NCBI GenBank assembly: GCA_019119285.1
Contig: DWXJ01000094.1
Location: 1-64,000 of the forward strand
Direction of reading: 5' to 3'
From: Merdimonas faecigallinarum
GTDB taxonomy: Bacteria; Bacillota; Clostridia; Lachnospirales; Lachnospiraceae
DNA: 64,000 nt
Shown here one piece after another: positions 8,799 to 17,760 of this stretch. Within the stretch, counting starts at the first letter, position 1. Every line of letters begins with the position of its first letter. Under the pieces are notes generated by a model. That model made no database searches. It had not been told where the DNA came from and saw only the letters and a list, made by a program, of their open reading frames with translations. The translations under genes and the position numbers were made by a program.

Positions 8799-9452
8799 AT
8801 TAGTTGCAAAGATGAATACGCTCAGCTTATTACAAATGTGAGTCGCACGGGAGTATGGAATAAACAAGAAATGTTTACAAAAATTTCACTAAAGGATATA
8901 GAGACGTATTCGGATCAGGGGAAAGGAGAAGCTCTTCTGAAAATGCAGTGGGATTTACAGCAATGTATTAATGAACGTGATGTGATTAAGCTTTTATTGC
9001 CAGATAAAGAGAAGAAAGTAGTATTGCCATTAGCGCTATGGATTGCGGATGGGGAATTATATTTGATCGGATACGGGATGACAAAGAAACTAGAAGCTGT
9101 TCCAGTCAGAGAAATTGAATCGTTTAGAATGGAACAAAAGAAGTTTAGCAGGGAAATAGCAGAGCAGTTTAAAAATACGGATTGGAAGAAAATGATACAG
9201 GAACAAAAAGAAAGGAAGAAACAGTATCACGTCAATAATTTTAACGCAATGACTAATATTAAGAGACTTAGCATTTCGAGGAGCTATCTAAATAAAAGAG
9301 GAGGGGAAAGTGTGTACTGTACAAAATGCGGGAAACAATTAGAAGATAAGAGAAGGGGAATTTTCCGGAATGGGGATTTTGCGTTTACCCGCCCTGTGTT
9401 TTCAAGATCCCCCGGTGGCCAAGCTTTAAAAATCAGGAACAATATGTTATAA
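8799..9452 (+). pseudogene. Headless gene remnant with zinc-ribbon start at its 3' end
   Basis: An open frame from 8799 encodes DEYAQLITNVSRTGVW and on through a hydrophilic 200-residue stretch, but no start codon with a ribosome site precedes it; a GTG at 8838 is the first formal start. The strand-rich segment VVLPLALWIADGELYLIGYG looks like a PH-like or short-domain fragment. Near 9311 VYCTKCGKQLED resembles the usual beginning of zinc-ribbon membrane proteins, and it is preceded by GGAGGGG, so a second truncated gene may begin here. Codon use is AT-rich. I read the patch as decayed DNA rather than a working gene. Confidence 0.45.
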
Positions 9453-9453
9453 T
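9425..9453 (+). promoter_or_regulatory. Promoter of asnS
   Basis: TTTAAA (9425-9430), 17-bp spacer, TATAAT (9448-9453) with TG one base upstream (extended -10). About 50 bp before the start codon, no T-box seen. Confidence 0.65.
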
Positions 9454-9502
9454 GGGCGAAAAGTATTTTGAGAAATAGCAGAGTAAAGGAGCGTAAACGT
9501 AC

Positions 9503-10894
9503 ATGAAGTTAACAGAGATCAGGGATTTGTACAAGAACAGGGAAGCTTACCTGGATCAGAAGGTCACAGTAGGCGGCTGGATCCGCAGTATTCGCGACTC
9601 CAAAACATTTGGTTTTATCGTACTGAATGACGGCACTTTTTTTGAACCGCTGCAGGTGGTTTATCATGATAAGATGGACAATTTTGCCCAGGTTTGCAAA
9701 TTAAATGTAGGGACAGCGGTAATCGTGACCGGTACACTGGTGGCGACTCCGCAGGCCAAGCAGCCGTTTGAGATCCAGGCGGACAGCGTGGAGGTGGAGG
9801 GAGCCTCTTCTCCGGATTATCCGCTGCAGAAGAAGCGTCACAGCTTTGAGTATCTGCGGACGATCTCTCATCTGCGTCCAAGGACCAATACTTTCCAGGC
9901 GGTATTCCGTGTGCGGTCTTTGACAGCCTATGCGCTGCACAAGTTTTTCCAGGAGCGGGGATTTGTCTATGTGCATACACCGCTGATCACGGGAAGCGAC
10001 TGTGAGGGCGCGGGGGAAATGTTCCGTGTGACCACGCTGGATATGGAAAATATTCCGAAGACTGAGGAAGGCCATGTGGATTACAGCAAGGACTTTTTCG
10101 GAAAAGAGACCAGTCTGACGGTCAGCGGCCAGTTAAATGCGGAAGCTTACGCGCAGGCGTTCCGCAATGTCTATACCTTCGGGCCGACCTTCCGGGCGGA
10201 AAATTCCAACACGACCCGGCATGCGGCCGAGTTCTGGATGCTGGAGCCGGAGATGGCCTTCGCGGATCTGGAGGATGATATGATGCTGGCGGAGGCAATG
10301 CTGAAGTATGTGATCAATTATGTGCTGGAGCATGCGCCGGAAGAGATGAACTTCTTTAACTCTTTTGTAGATAAGGGTCTGCTGGACCGTCTCCACAATG
10401 TTGTTTCTTCTGAATTTGCGAAGATCACCTATACCGAAGCGATCGAACTTCTGGAAAAGGAGAACGACCGGTTTGAGTATAAGGTTTCCTGGGGAACGGA
10501 TCTGCAGACAGAGCATGAGCGCTATCTGACAGAAGAGGTGTTCAAGCGGCCTGTATTTGTAACAGATTACCCGAAAGAAATTAAAGCGTTTTATATGAAA
10601 CAAAATGATGACGGGAAAACAGTGGCAGCAGTGGATTGCCTGGTTCCGGGCATCGGTGAGATCATCGGCGGAAGCCAGAGAGAGGATGATCATGACAAGC
10701 TGCTGGCCCGGATGCGGGAAGTTGGAATGAAGGAAGAGGAGTACGGATTCTATCTGGATCTTCGCAAGTACGGCTCCACCAGACATGCGGGATTCGGTCT
10801 GGGATTTGAGCGCTGCATCATGTATCTGACCGGTATGAGTAATATCCGCGACGTGATCCCCTTCCCGCGCACAGTGAACAACTGTGATCTCTAG
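9503..10894 (+). CDS. asnS: Asparaginyl-tRNA synthetase
   Basis: 463 residues, full length for the family. An N-terminal OB-fold anticodon-binding domain (VTVGGWIRSIRDSKTFGFIVLNDG) is followed by the class IIb catalytic core: motif 2 TFGPTFRAENSNTTRHAAEFWMLE is shown by FRAENSNTTRHAAEF, motif 3 by GFGLGFERC. The substitution pattern (AEFWMLEPE and HAGFGLG) fits AsnRS rather than AspRS. Attaches Asn to tRNA-Asn in the cytoplasm. ATG at 9503 follows AAAGGAG. Monocistronic with its own promoter. Confidence 0.96.
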   Translation: MKLTEIRDLYKNREAYLDQKVTVGGWIRSIRDSKTFGFIVLNDGTFFEPLQVVYHDKMDNFAQVCKLNVGTAVIVTGTLVATPQAKQPFEIQADSVEVEGASSPDYPLQKKRHSFEYLRTISHLRPRTNTFQAVFRVRSLTAYALHKFFQERGFVYVHTPLITGSDCEGAGEMFRVTTLDMENIPKTEEGHVDYSKDFFGKETSLTVSGQLNAEAYAQAFRNVYTFGPTFRAENSNTTRHAAEFWMLEPEMAFADLEDDMMLAEAMLKYVINYVLEHAPEEMNFFNSFVDKGLLDRLHNVVSSEFAKITYTEAIELLEKENDRFEYKVSWGTDLQTEHERYLTEEVFKRPVFVTDYPKEIKAFYMKQNDDGKTVAAVDCLVPGIGEIIGGSQREDDHDKLLARMREVGMKEEEYGFYLDLRKYGSTRHAGFGLGFERCIMYLTGMSNIRDVIPFPRTVNNCDL

Positions 10895-10977
10895 GAAGCG
10901 GGAAGGCTTCCGGACCGGGAAAGGCGTAAGATAAAGGATGAGGAAGGAACATCAGGGGAAGAAATAAGGAGGTTCCC

Positions 10978-11673
10978 ATGAGTATGAATATTTTGGTGGT
11001 AGACGATGAGAAGGAAATCGCGGACGTGATCGAACTGTATCTGCAAAATGACCAGTACAATGTCTACAAGTTTTATACAGGACAGGATGCGCTTGACTGT
11101 ATCCACAGCATGAAAGTGGATCTGGCGATTCTGGACATCATGCTCCCGGATATTGACGGATTTCAGATCCTGAAGCAGATCCGGGAAAAATACAAGTTCC
11201 CTGTGATCATGCTGACTGCAAAGACGGAATACATGGACAAGATCACCGGGCTTACCCTGGGGGCGGACGACTACATCCCCAAGCCGTTCAATCCCCTGGA
11301 GCTGGTGGCAAGGGTCAAAGCGCAGCTGCGCCGGTATACCCAGTATAATGACGGAGGAAAAGAGGAAGGGGAGATCATTGATTTTGGAGGACTGTTTCTG
11401 AACAGAACCTCTCATGAATGTATTTATAATGAAGTTCCTCTGACCCTGACGCCGATTGAATTTGATATCCTGTGGCTTCTGTGCGAAAACAGAGGCCGTG
11501 TGATCAGCTCGGAAGAGTTGTTTGAAAAAGTCTGGCATGAGAAATATTATAAAAACAGTAACAATACGGTGATGGTGCACATCCGCCATCTGCGGGAGAA
11601 AATGAGTGCGCCCACCGGAAAATCTGACTTTATCAAGACAGTGTGGGGAGTAGGTTATAAGGTTGAAGAATAA
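10978..11673 (+). CDS. OmpR-family response regulator, VanR-like
   Basis: 231 residues. Receiver with DDE near 9-11, phosphoacceptor D53 (AILDIMLPDIDG) and the conserved K in IPKPFNP, followed by a winged-helix domain (LTPIEFDILWLL ... TVMVHIRHLREKM ... TVWGVGYKVEE). ATG at 10978 follows AAGGAGG. Its end overlaps the TTG start of the next gene by 11 bp, so translation is coupled to the kinase. The pair resembles VanRS systems without any van ligase genes nearby. Confidence 0.92.
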   Translation: MSMNILVVDDEKEIADVIELYLQNDQYNVYKFYTGQDALDCIHSMKVDLAILDIMLPDIDGFQILKQIREKYKFPVIMLTAKTEYMDKITGLTLGADDYIPKPFNPLELVARVKAQLRRYTQYNDGGKEEGEIIDFGGLFLNRTSHECIYNEVPLTLTPIEFDILWLLCENRGRVISSEELFEKVWHEKYYKNSNNTVMVHIRHLREKMSAPTGKSDFIKTVWGVGYKVEE

Positions 11674-12886
11674 TTATCGTAAATTAAAGTTCAGCGTGCT
11701 TCTGCAGACTCTGCTGGTTACGGCCCTTACCGTGCTGGTGGGCGGTTTTCTGCTGAATTACGTGATCGACGGAATTTACAACGACAGCTTTGCCAGGATC
11801 TTCGTAGATATCCTGATGGATTTCCACGTAGAGGAAGAGACGGCCATAGACTGGTACTGGAAACTGATCGGCGACAATAAGACTTTTTATATGATCGTCG
11901 GGTTTCTTCTGCTGTTTGCCGCGTTCTTCTATATTGCGCTGTCCAAAATGACCAGATACGTAGACCAGATTGGAGACGGTATTGAAAATATCGTCTCTGA
12001 TTCTAATGAGCCCATTCATCTGATCACAGAGCTTAAGCCGATCGAGATCCGGCTTAATGAGATCAAGGCAACTATCCGGCGCCAGGAGCTGGAAGCTGCG
12101 GAAGGGGAGAAGAAGAAGAACGATCTGGTCATTTTTCTTGCCCATGACCTGAAGACGCCCCTGACCTCCATTGTGGCGTATTTAAGTATGCTGGAGAGCC
12201 ATCCGGAGATGCCGGAAGAAGAGAGGGCCAAATACACCCACATTGCTCTGGAAAAGTCTCTGCGGCTTGGCGAACTGATCAATGAATTTTTTGATATTAC
12301 CAGATATAATCTGCAGCAGATCGAACTGGAACCTATCGAGATCAATCTGTCCTTTATGCTGGAACAGCTGGCGGACGAGCTCTACGGCGTTCTTCAGGAG
12401 AAGCGTCTTTCCTGCCGGGTAAATGTAGAAGAAAACCTGGTGGTCTATGGGGATCCGGACAAGCTGGCCCGGGTGTTTGACAATATCCTGAGAAATGCCA
12501 TTGCCTATTGCTATGAGGATACTTCGATCGAGATCGAAGCCCAGGAGACCGGTGGAAAGGTAGAGATCACATTTACCAACCGGGGCGACCGGATCCCGGG
12601 AGATATGCTGCAGACGATTTTTGAGAAATTTTACCGGGTAGACGGTTCCCGGTCCAGCGGGACCGGCGGGGCAGGGCTCGGGCTTGCCATTGCCAAGGAG
12701 ATCGTAGAGCTCCACGGCGGAAGGATCCTGGCAAAAAGCGATGACCTGCGGACGCAGTTTATCGTCACTCTGCCGACAAAGAACCAGGAAGAAGAAGGAG
12801 TAACAGATGAAGTTCATACACATCGCAGACGTGCATTTGGGGGCAAGTCCGAACGCAGGAAGCGCCTGCAGCAAAAAGAGAAGTAG
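11663..12886 (+). CDS. Sensor histidine kinase, VanS-like
   Basis: 407 residues, TTG start within the end of the regulator gene. Two membrane segments (about 11-35 and 75-93) enclose a short 40-residue loop, then HAMP, the dimerisation box LAHDLKTPLTSI with H161, N box NILRNAIAY, and G boxes GTGGAGLGLAIAKEI. The short external loop argues against a large ligand-binding sensor. The last 26 codons overlap the start of the nuclease gene at 12807 in another frame, and this tail (basic, VHTHRRRAFGGKSERRKR) lies beyond the usual kinase end. Confidence 0.9.
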   Translation: MKNNYRKLKFSVLLQTLLVTALTVLVGGFLLNYVIDGIYNDSFARIFVDILMDFHVEEETAIDWYWKLIGDNKTFYMIVGFLLLFAAFFYIALSKMTRYVDQIGDGIENIVSDSNEPIHLITELKPIEIRLNEIKATIRRQELEAAEGEKKKNDLVIFLAHDLKTPLTSIVAYLSMLESHPEMPEEERAKYTHIALEKSLRLGELINEFFDITRYNLQQIELEPIEINLSFMLEQLADELYGVLQEKRLSCRVNVEENLVVYGDPDKLARVFDNILRNAIAYCYEDTSIEIEAQETGGKVEITFTNRGDRIPGDMLQTIFEKFYRVDGSRSSGTGGAGLGLAIAKEIVELHGGRILAKSDDLRTQFIVTLPTKNQEEEGVTDEVHTHRRRAFGGKSERRKRLQQKEK

Positions 12887-13862
12887 AGAGCTCTGGGAAA
12901 CATTTGCCGGGGTGATCCGCACCTGTGAGCAGGAAGGAACCGATCTTCTGCTGATCGCCGGAGACCTTTTCCACAGACAGCCGCTCCGGCGGGAGTTAAA
13001 AGAAGTGGACGGGATGTTTGCGTCGCTTTCCAGGACGCGGGTGGTTCTGATCGCGGGAAACCATGATTACATCCGCAGGGATTCTTATTACCGCACGTTT
13101 CCGTGGAGCGAAAATGTGACCATGCTCCGGGAGGAGCATCTGGAGAAAGTGGAGTTTCCGGACCTGTCCCTTGCGGTGTACGGGCTCAGTTATCATTCCA
13201 GGGAGATCCGGGAACCGCTATACGAAGAAGAGCGGCCTTCGGGATGCCAGAAGTATGAGATCCTGCTGGCTCACGGAGGAGATGAAAATCACATTCCCAT
13301 CCATAAGAAAGAATTGTCTGCCATGGGATATGATTACGTGGCGCTGGGACACATCCACAAGCCCCAGGCGCTGGAAGAAAACCGGATGGTCTATGCGGGA
13401 GCGCTGGAACCTACCGATACGGGAGATCTTGGCCCTCATGGCTATGTGGCCGGAGAACTGACAGAAGAGGGCTGCCGGACCCGATTTGTGCCTGTGGCTC
13501 TGCGGGAATACCGGGAGCTTTCGGTCCAGGCGGATCCTGCCATGACCGGATATCAGGTAAAAGAGAAGATCCGGGAAGCGATAGAGGAAGGCGGCACGGA
13601 ACACATGTATCTGGTACAGATTGCCGGATACCGGGATCCGGAGATCCGTTTTGATCTCAGCGGCATGGACGTCTATGGAAATATTGTGGAGATTGCCGAT
13701 GAGACCCGGCCTTCCTACGCGTTTGAACGGCTTCTGGAGCAGAACAGGGAGAATTTCCTCGGAAGCTACATAGAGAGTTTTCTGGGAGCAGAGGAAGACA
13801 GCGCTGAGTATCAGGCCCTCTGCGAGGGCGTATGCGCATTGATGGAGACGAGGGCGGACTAG
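12807..13862 (+). CDS. SbcD/YhaO-type metallophosphoesterase nuclease subunit
   Basis: 351 residues with all calcineurin-type motifs: IADVHLG (D8, H10), IAGDLFH (D53), AGNHDYI, LLAHGGDE and ALGHIHKP. This is the Mre11/SbcD exonuclease fold that binds two metal ions. Its downstream neighbour encodes a YhaN-like ATPase, the usual partner, so the complex probably processes DNA ends. The ATG at 12807 follows GAAGGAG, 6 bp upstream, and lies inside the histidine kinase frame (80-bp overlap). YhaO rather than SbcD is favoured because of the partner's shape. Confidence 0.88.
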   Translation: MKFIHIADVHLGASPNAGSACSKKRSRELWETFAGVIRTCEQEGTDLLLIAGDLFHRQPLRRELKEVDGMFASLSRTRVVLIAGNHDYIRRDSYYRTFPWSENVTMLREEHLEKVEFPDLSLAVYGLSYHSREIREPLYEEERPSGCQKYEILLAHGGDENHIPIHKKELSAMGYDYVALGHIHKPQALEENRMVYAGALEPTDTGDLGPHGYVAGELTEEGCRTRFVPVALREYRELSVQADPAMTGYQVKEKIREAIEEGGTEHMYLVQIAGYRDPEIRFDLSGMDVYGNIVEIADETRPSYAFERLLEQNRENFLGSYIESFLGAEEDSAEYQALCEGVCALMETRAD

Positions 13863-13888
13863 AGAGAAACGAGCGCAAGAGGATAAAG

Positions 13889-15451
13889 ATGAAGATTCTA
13901 GGATTATTACTGCAGCATTTTGGAAAATTTCAGAATCGTAAGATCCGGTTGGAAGACGGGATCAATGTCATATATGGAGAAAATGAGTCTGGAAAGTCCA
14001 CGATCCATGCCTTTATTAAAGGGATGTTGTTCGGGATCGAGAGGGGACGGGGACGGGCGTCGCTTCATGACACCTACAGTATTTACGAACCGTGGGAAGG
14101 GCCTGGCCAGTACAAAGGGGTCCTGCGATTTGAGAGTGGAGGAAAGGTTTTCCGGATCGACAGAAATTTTGAGCGGCAGCAGAAAAAAGCGGAGCTGATC
14201 TGTGAAGATGACGGGGAGGAACTGAGTATTGCAGAGGGGGATCTGGACCTTTTGCTTGGCGGATTAACCCCGGCGGGCTATGATAATACCATTTCCATAG
14301 GACAGCTAAAGGCAAGGCCGGACCAGTCGCTTGCGGCGGCCCTGAAAGAATATGCGACCAGCTGTTATGCCTCGGGAAATGGAGACCTTCGGCCGGAACA
14401 GGCGATCCGCTATCTTCAGGAGCAGAAAAAAGCGGTGGAAAAAGAGATGCGGGAAGCGCTTTATGAAAAGCAGAGAGAGCGGGAATCCGTGGAGCAGGAA
14501 GCTTCGTACATCTGGAGAGAAATCCACCGGCTGACAGAAGAAGAACAGACGCTGGAAGACAGGCTTTCCCAGGCGGAAAGAAAGGAACCCGGCCCGGAAG
14601 AACACAAGCGCCTGGTGGATGAGATCCGGCCTGCGAAGTGGAGGATCCATCCGGTGGAGATCCTGATCTTTGCGGCTGCTATTATCGCTGCATTTTTCCT
14701 GTTCCCCCGTCCCATCAACTATCTGATCGTGATCGTCATCTTTCTTGCCTGCAGCGTGTATGTATGGAACCGGTTGAAGGTGGGGAAAAGAAAGAACCAG
14801 TCTTTGACGGAGGAGTTTCCGGAGGAACTTCTTTTGGAAGAGGAGATGTCTGAGGAAAGACTTCGCTGGGAACTGGAGCGGATCGGCCGGGAGAAGAAGG
14901 ATAAGCAGATCCAGTATGACAACCTGCAGGAGCAGCTTGCGGAAATGCAGACGTCAGGAAAGGCGGAGCGGGCGCTGGAGAAGAGGAATCAGGCGCTGCA
15001 GACGGCGATCCTCAGAATGAATGAATTGTCGGAAGTGTTCCGGAAGCGGCTGGAACAACGCTTAAATGAAGAGGCTTCGAAGATCGTATGCCAGATCACG
15101 GGAGGCGCATATACGAAGATCCGGGTGGAGGAAGGCCTTCATATGGTTCTTTTAAAAGAAGGAGATGAGACGTCGCCCGGGCTTCGGCGGATCCCCATGG
15201 AGCAGGTGAGCTGCGGAACCGTGGAGCAGATCTGTTTTGCCCTTCGTATGGCGGCGGCCGGGATCCTGCAGGAAGAAGAGCAGCCGGTGATCCTGGACGA
15301 TGCGTTCGGGAATTATGATGAGGAACGGCTGAAGCATACTCTTAAGTGGCTGGCCGCCCAGAAGAAACAGGTGCTGATCTTTACCTGCCAGAAGAGGGAG
15401 ATCCGGCTTCTCCAGGAACTTGGGATCCCCTGTAATGTGGTGGAGATATGA
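13889..15451 (+). CDS. Compact YhaN-like SMC/Rad50-type ATPase with membrane hairpin
   Basis: 520 residues from the ATG at 13889 (AAGAGGA upstream); the open frame begins at 13832. Walker A is GENESGKST (30-38); the signature region SCGTVEQICFALRMA and Walker B VILDDAFG are near the end. Between the two nucleotide-binding halves are only short coiled-coil segments and, at about residues 255-300, two adjacent membrane segments. YhaN and SbcC proteins are usually about twice as long, so the coiled coil is strongly shortened. It should form the ATPase partner of the preceding nuclease at the membrane. Confidence 0.82.
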   Translation: MKILGLLLQHFGKFQNRKIRLEDGINVIYGENESGKSTIHAFIKGMLFGIERGRGRASLHDTYSIYEPWEGPGQYKGVLRFESGGKVFRIDRNFERQQKKAELICEDDGEELSIAEGDLDLLLGGLTPAGYDNTISIGQLKARPDQSLAAALKEYATSCYASGNGDLRPEQAIRYLQEQKKAVEKEMREALYEKQRERESVEQEASYIWREIHRLTEEEQTLEDRLSQAERKEPGPEEHKRLVDEIRPAKWRIHPVEILIFAAAIIAAFFLFPRPINYLIVIVIFLACSVYVWNRLKVGKRKNQSLTEEFPEELLLEEEMSEERLRWELERIGREKKDKQIQYDNLQEQLAEMQTSGKAERALEKRNQALQTAILRMNELSEVFRKRLEQRLNEEASKIVCQITGGAYTKIRVEEGLHMVLLKEGDETSPGLRRIPMEQVSCGTVEQICFALRMAAAGILQEEEQPVILDDAFGNYDEERLKHTLKWLAAQKKQVLIFTCQKREIRLLQELGIPCNVVEI

Positions 15452-15478
15452 TGGTTTGAACAGAAATACGGATTAGAA

Positions 15479-15532
15479 AAAGGGGCGCGGCGCCTGCCGG
15501 AAAAAAATCCGGCAGGTACCGCGCCCCTTCTT
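15479..15532. terminator. Bidirectional terminator
   Basis: GGGGCGCGG...CCTGCCGG pairs with CCGGCAGG...CCGCGCCCC around an A-rich loop, with A run on the left and TTCTT on the right. It separates the convergent YhaN-like and prs genes. Confidence 0.85.
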
Positions 15533-15555
15533 AAGCGCCTGAGTGAGAAGAGGCT

Positions 15556-16740
15556 TTATACTTCCTCTCCCCGGTTATATCTGGCAACAGCTTCCTGGAT
15601 CCGTTCGCTCGGGGTCAGGATGCTGCTGATGGAACCATCGTGATTCAGGGTATCGATCATCAGCGCGATGTATTTACTCATATCACAGTTGATATAGTAA
15701 GGACGGGAGAGAAGCTCCGGCGTCTGATAGATCAGGTTGGTGGTCAGGATCGCGTCCAGGATGCCCTCTTCGTAAGCTTTGTCAAACTTCTCCATTCCAT
15801 TGGTGAAAAGACCGAAGGTGGCTGCCGCGAAGATCCGTTTTGCGTGGCGTTTTTTCAGCTGGCGGGCAACGTCCAGGATACTGTCTCCGGAGGAGATCAT
15901 GTCGTCCAGGATGATCACGTCTTTGCCTTCTACGGATGAACCCAGGAATTCATGGGCCACGATGGGGTTGCGCCCGTCAACGACACGGGTGTAGTCCCGG
16001 CGTTTATAGAACATGCCCATATCCAGGTTTAACACGTTGGCCAGGTAGACCGCGCGTTCGGTAGCGCCCTCATCCGGGCTGATGGCCATCATGTGCTCGC
16101 TGTCGATCTTCAGATCGTCGAACCGGCGTAACAGTCCCTTTACAAACTGATAGGTGGGACGCACGGTCTCGAATCCATTCAGCGGGATTGCGTTCTGGAC
16201 ACGGGGATCATGCGCGTCAAAGGTGATGATATTGTCTACGCCCATGCGGACCAGTTCCTGCAGGGCAAGAGCACAGTCCAGGGATTCCCGGCTGGTTCTG
16301 CGGTGCTGGCGGCTTTCATACAGGAAAGGCATGATCACGTTGATCCGTCTGCCCTTTCCGCCTACAGCGGCAATGACACGTTTCAGATTCTGATAGTGGT
16401 CGTCGGGAGACATGTGGTTGATGTGTCCCGTCAGAGAATAGGTCAGGCTGTAATTGCAGACATCTACCATAATATAAATGTCCATTCCGCGGACAGATTC
16501 CTTGATAATTCCCTTGGCTTCCCCAGAGCCGAAACGGGGAACATTTGCGTTTACCAGATAGGTATCGCGTTCATATCCGCTGAAAGCCACATCATTTTTG
16601 TGGATATGTCCGTCCTCTCTTCTCCATTTCACGAGATAGTCGTTGACCTTTGCTCCCATTTCCTCGCAGCCTTCCAGCGCGATGAGCCCCAGCGCTCCAA
16701 TGGGAATGTTGTCCAGATTTCGATCAGTGCGTCGCAGCAT
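15556..16740 (-). CDS. prs: Ribose-phosphate pyrophosphokinase
   Basis: 394 residues; makes PRPP from ribose 5-phosphate and ATP. The PRPP-binding loop DVIILDDMISSGDS, the catalytic flexible-loop region (RRDYTRVVDGRN), and the PRPP-synthase fold (FDAHDPRVQNAIPL) are present. It is about 80 residues longer than the classical enzyme, with an extended N-terminus and an altered regulatory-flag region (PFLYESRQHRRTSRESLDCALALQEL), a form seen in clostridia. Its start overlaps the end of the upstream dnaI-like gene by 17 bp, indicating co-transcription with the primosome genes. Confidence 0.92.
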   Translation of the reverse strand: MLRRTDRNLDNIPIGALGLIALEGCEEMGAKVNDYLVKWRREDGHIHKNDVAFSGYERDTYLVNANVPRFGSGEAKGIIKESVRGMDIYIMVDVCNYSLTYSLTGHINHMSPDDHYQNLKRVIAAVGGKGRRINVIMPFLYESRQHRRTSRESLDCALALQELVRMGVDNIITFDAHDPRVQNAIPLNGFETVRPTYQFVKGLLRRFDDLKIDSEHMMAISPDEGATERAVYLANVLNLDMGMFYKRRDYTRVVDGRNPIVAHEFLGSSVEGKDVIILDDMISSGDSILDVARQLKKRHAKRIFAAATFGLFTNGMEKFDKAYEEGILDAILTTNLIYQTPELLSRPYYINCDMSKYIALMIDTLNHDGSISSILTPSERIQEAVARYNRGEEV

Positions 16741-17740
16741 CCTTAGTACCTCCCAGGTTTAATAATTTTTTTTGGATACGGATATCGTCTCCCGTCAGCC
16801 GCAGAAGTGTGTAACTGCTGCTGATGCGGGAAAAGGTTCGTTCTGAATAGATGGCTTTAATATCCTCCAGTGCAAGATTGGTGGATATAATGGTTGATTT
16901 TTTTCTTAAAATACGTTCGTTCAGGCAGATAAAGAGCTGGGAAACCGTAAAGGAGTTGGAAAGTTCCGTTCCCAGATCGTCGATGATGAGAAGATCGCAG
17001 TCATAGATGTGATCCAGACTCTCCTCTTCTGCACCCGAGTGCCTGCCGAATACACACTTTGCAAATATATCAAATAATCCGGCCGCTGTAAAGTATATGA
17101 CGGAAAAACCTGCATCCATCAGTTCTTTGGCGATGCAGTGGGACAGGAAAGTCTTTCCCACGCCGGTATCCCCGTACAGCAGGATGTTCTGAAACTGGCC
17201 GGAAAAATGATCGGTAAAATCATGGCACACTTTTAAGGCCGTCTGTACAGCTTCCTTTGCAGACCGCCCGGTGACAGGGTCTATATGATTTGCGGAATAA
17301 TAGTCCAGGGAAAAGGTAGAAAAATTTTCTTTCTCCAGGATTTCCTGAAGATTGGACTGCTGATATAAAAGATCTGTCTCGGCTTTTTTAAAGCAGTGGC
17401 ATTTTTCCGTGCCGATATAGCCGGTGTCGCGGCAGTCCGGGCAGCTGTAGGAGCGTTCCAGATAGTCTGCGGGAAGACCGCCTTCTGCCAGGAGACGCTT
17501 CTTTTGTTCGATCAGCCGGCCCAGTTCTTCTCTGAGAGAAGACAGGGCGTTTTCGTCGCCCTCCAGCAGCCGTTTTGCCTTTTCTATGCCAAGAGATGAG
17601 ATAGACTGATCCACTTGTTCCAGAGCAGGGATCAGAGCGTAGGCCTTCCGGTAATGTTCCCGGAGGCGGTGCTCATCTTCAATCTGTCTTTGTTCATAAA
17701 TACGCATGATCTGGTCGTACTGCGAATTGGTTAAAGCCAT
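16724..17740 (-). CDS. DnaC/DnaI-like helicase-loader ATPase
   Basis: 338 residues. An N-terminal helical region and a zinc-type cluster (CPDC...KCHCF) precede an AAA+ domain with Walker A LLYGDTGVGKTF and Walker B LLIIDDLGTE. This is the helicase-loader family (DnaI of Bacillus, DnaC-like). It lies between dnaD and prs on the minus strand, the same clostridial order in which DnaD and the loader act together at replication restart and initiation. The ATG at 17740 follows GGAGAG. Confidence 0.88.
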   Translation of the reverse strand: MALTNSQYDQIMRIYEQRQIEDEHRLREHYRKAYALIPALEQVDQSISSLGIEKAKRLLEGDENALSSLREELGRLIEQKKRLLAEGGLPADYLERSYSCPDCRDTGYIGTEKCHCFKKAETDLLYQQSNLQEILEKENFSTFSLDYYSANHIDPVTGRSAKEAVQTALKVCHDFTDHFSGQFQNILLYGDTGVGKTFLSHCIAKELMDAGFSVIYFTAAGLFDIFAKCVFGRHSGAEEESLDHIYDCDLLIIDDLGTELSNSFTVSQLFICLNERILRKKSTIISTNLALEDIKAIYSERTFSRISSSYTLLRLTGDDIRIQKKLLNLGGTKDAATH

Positions 17741-17760
17741 ATGAAAAATGCTCTCCTTTA

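Noticed and set aside
10978..12886. Vancomycin resistance cluster
   Set aside because: VanRS-like regulator and kinase only; no VanH, ligase or VanX-type genes follow.
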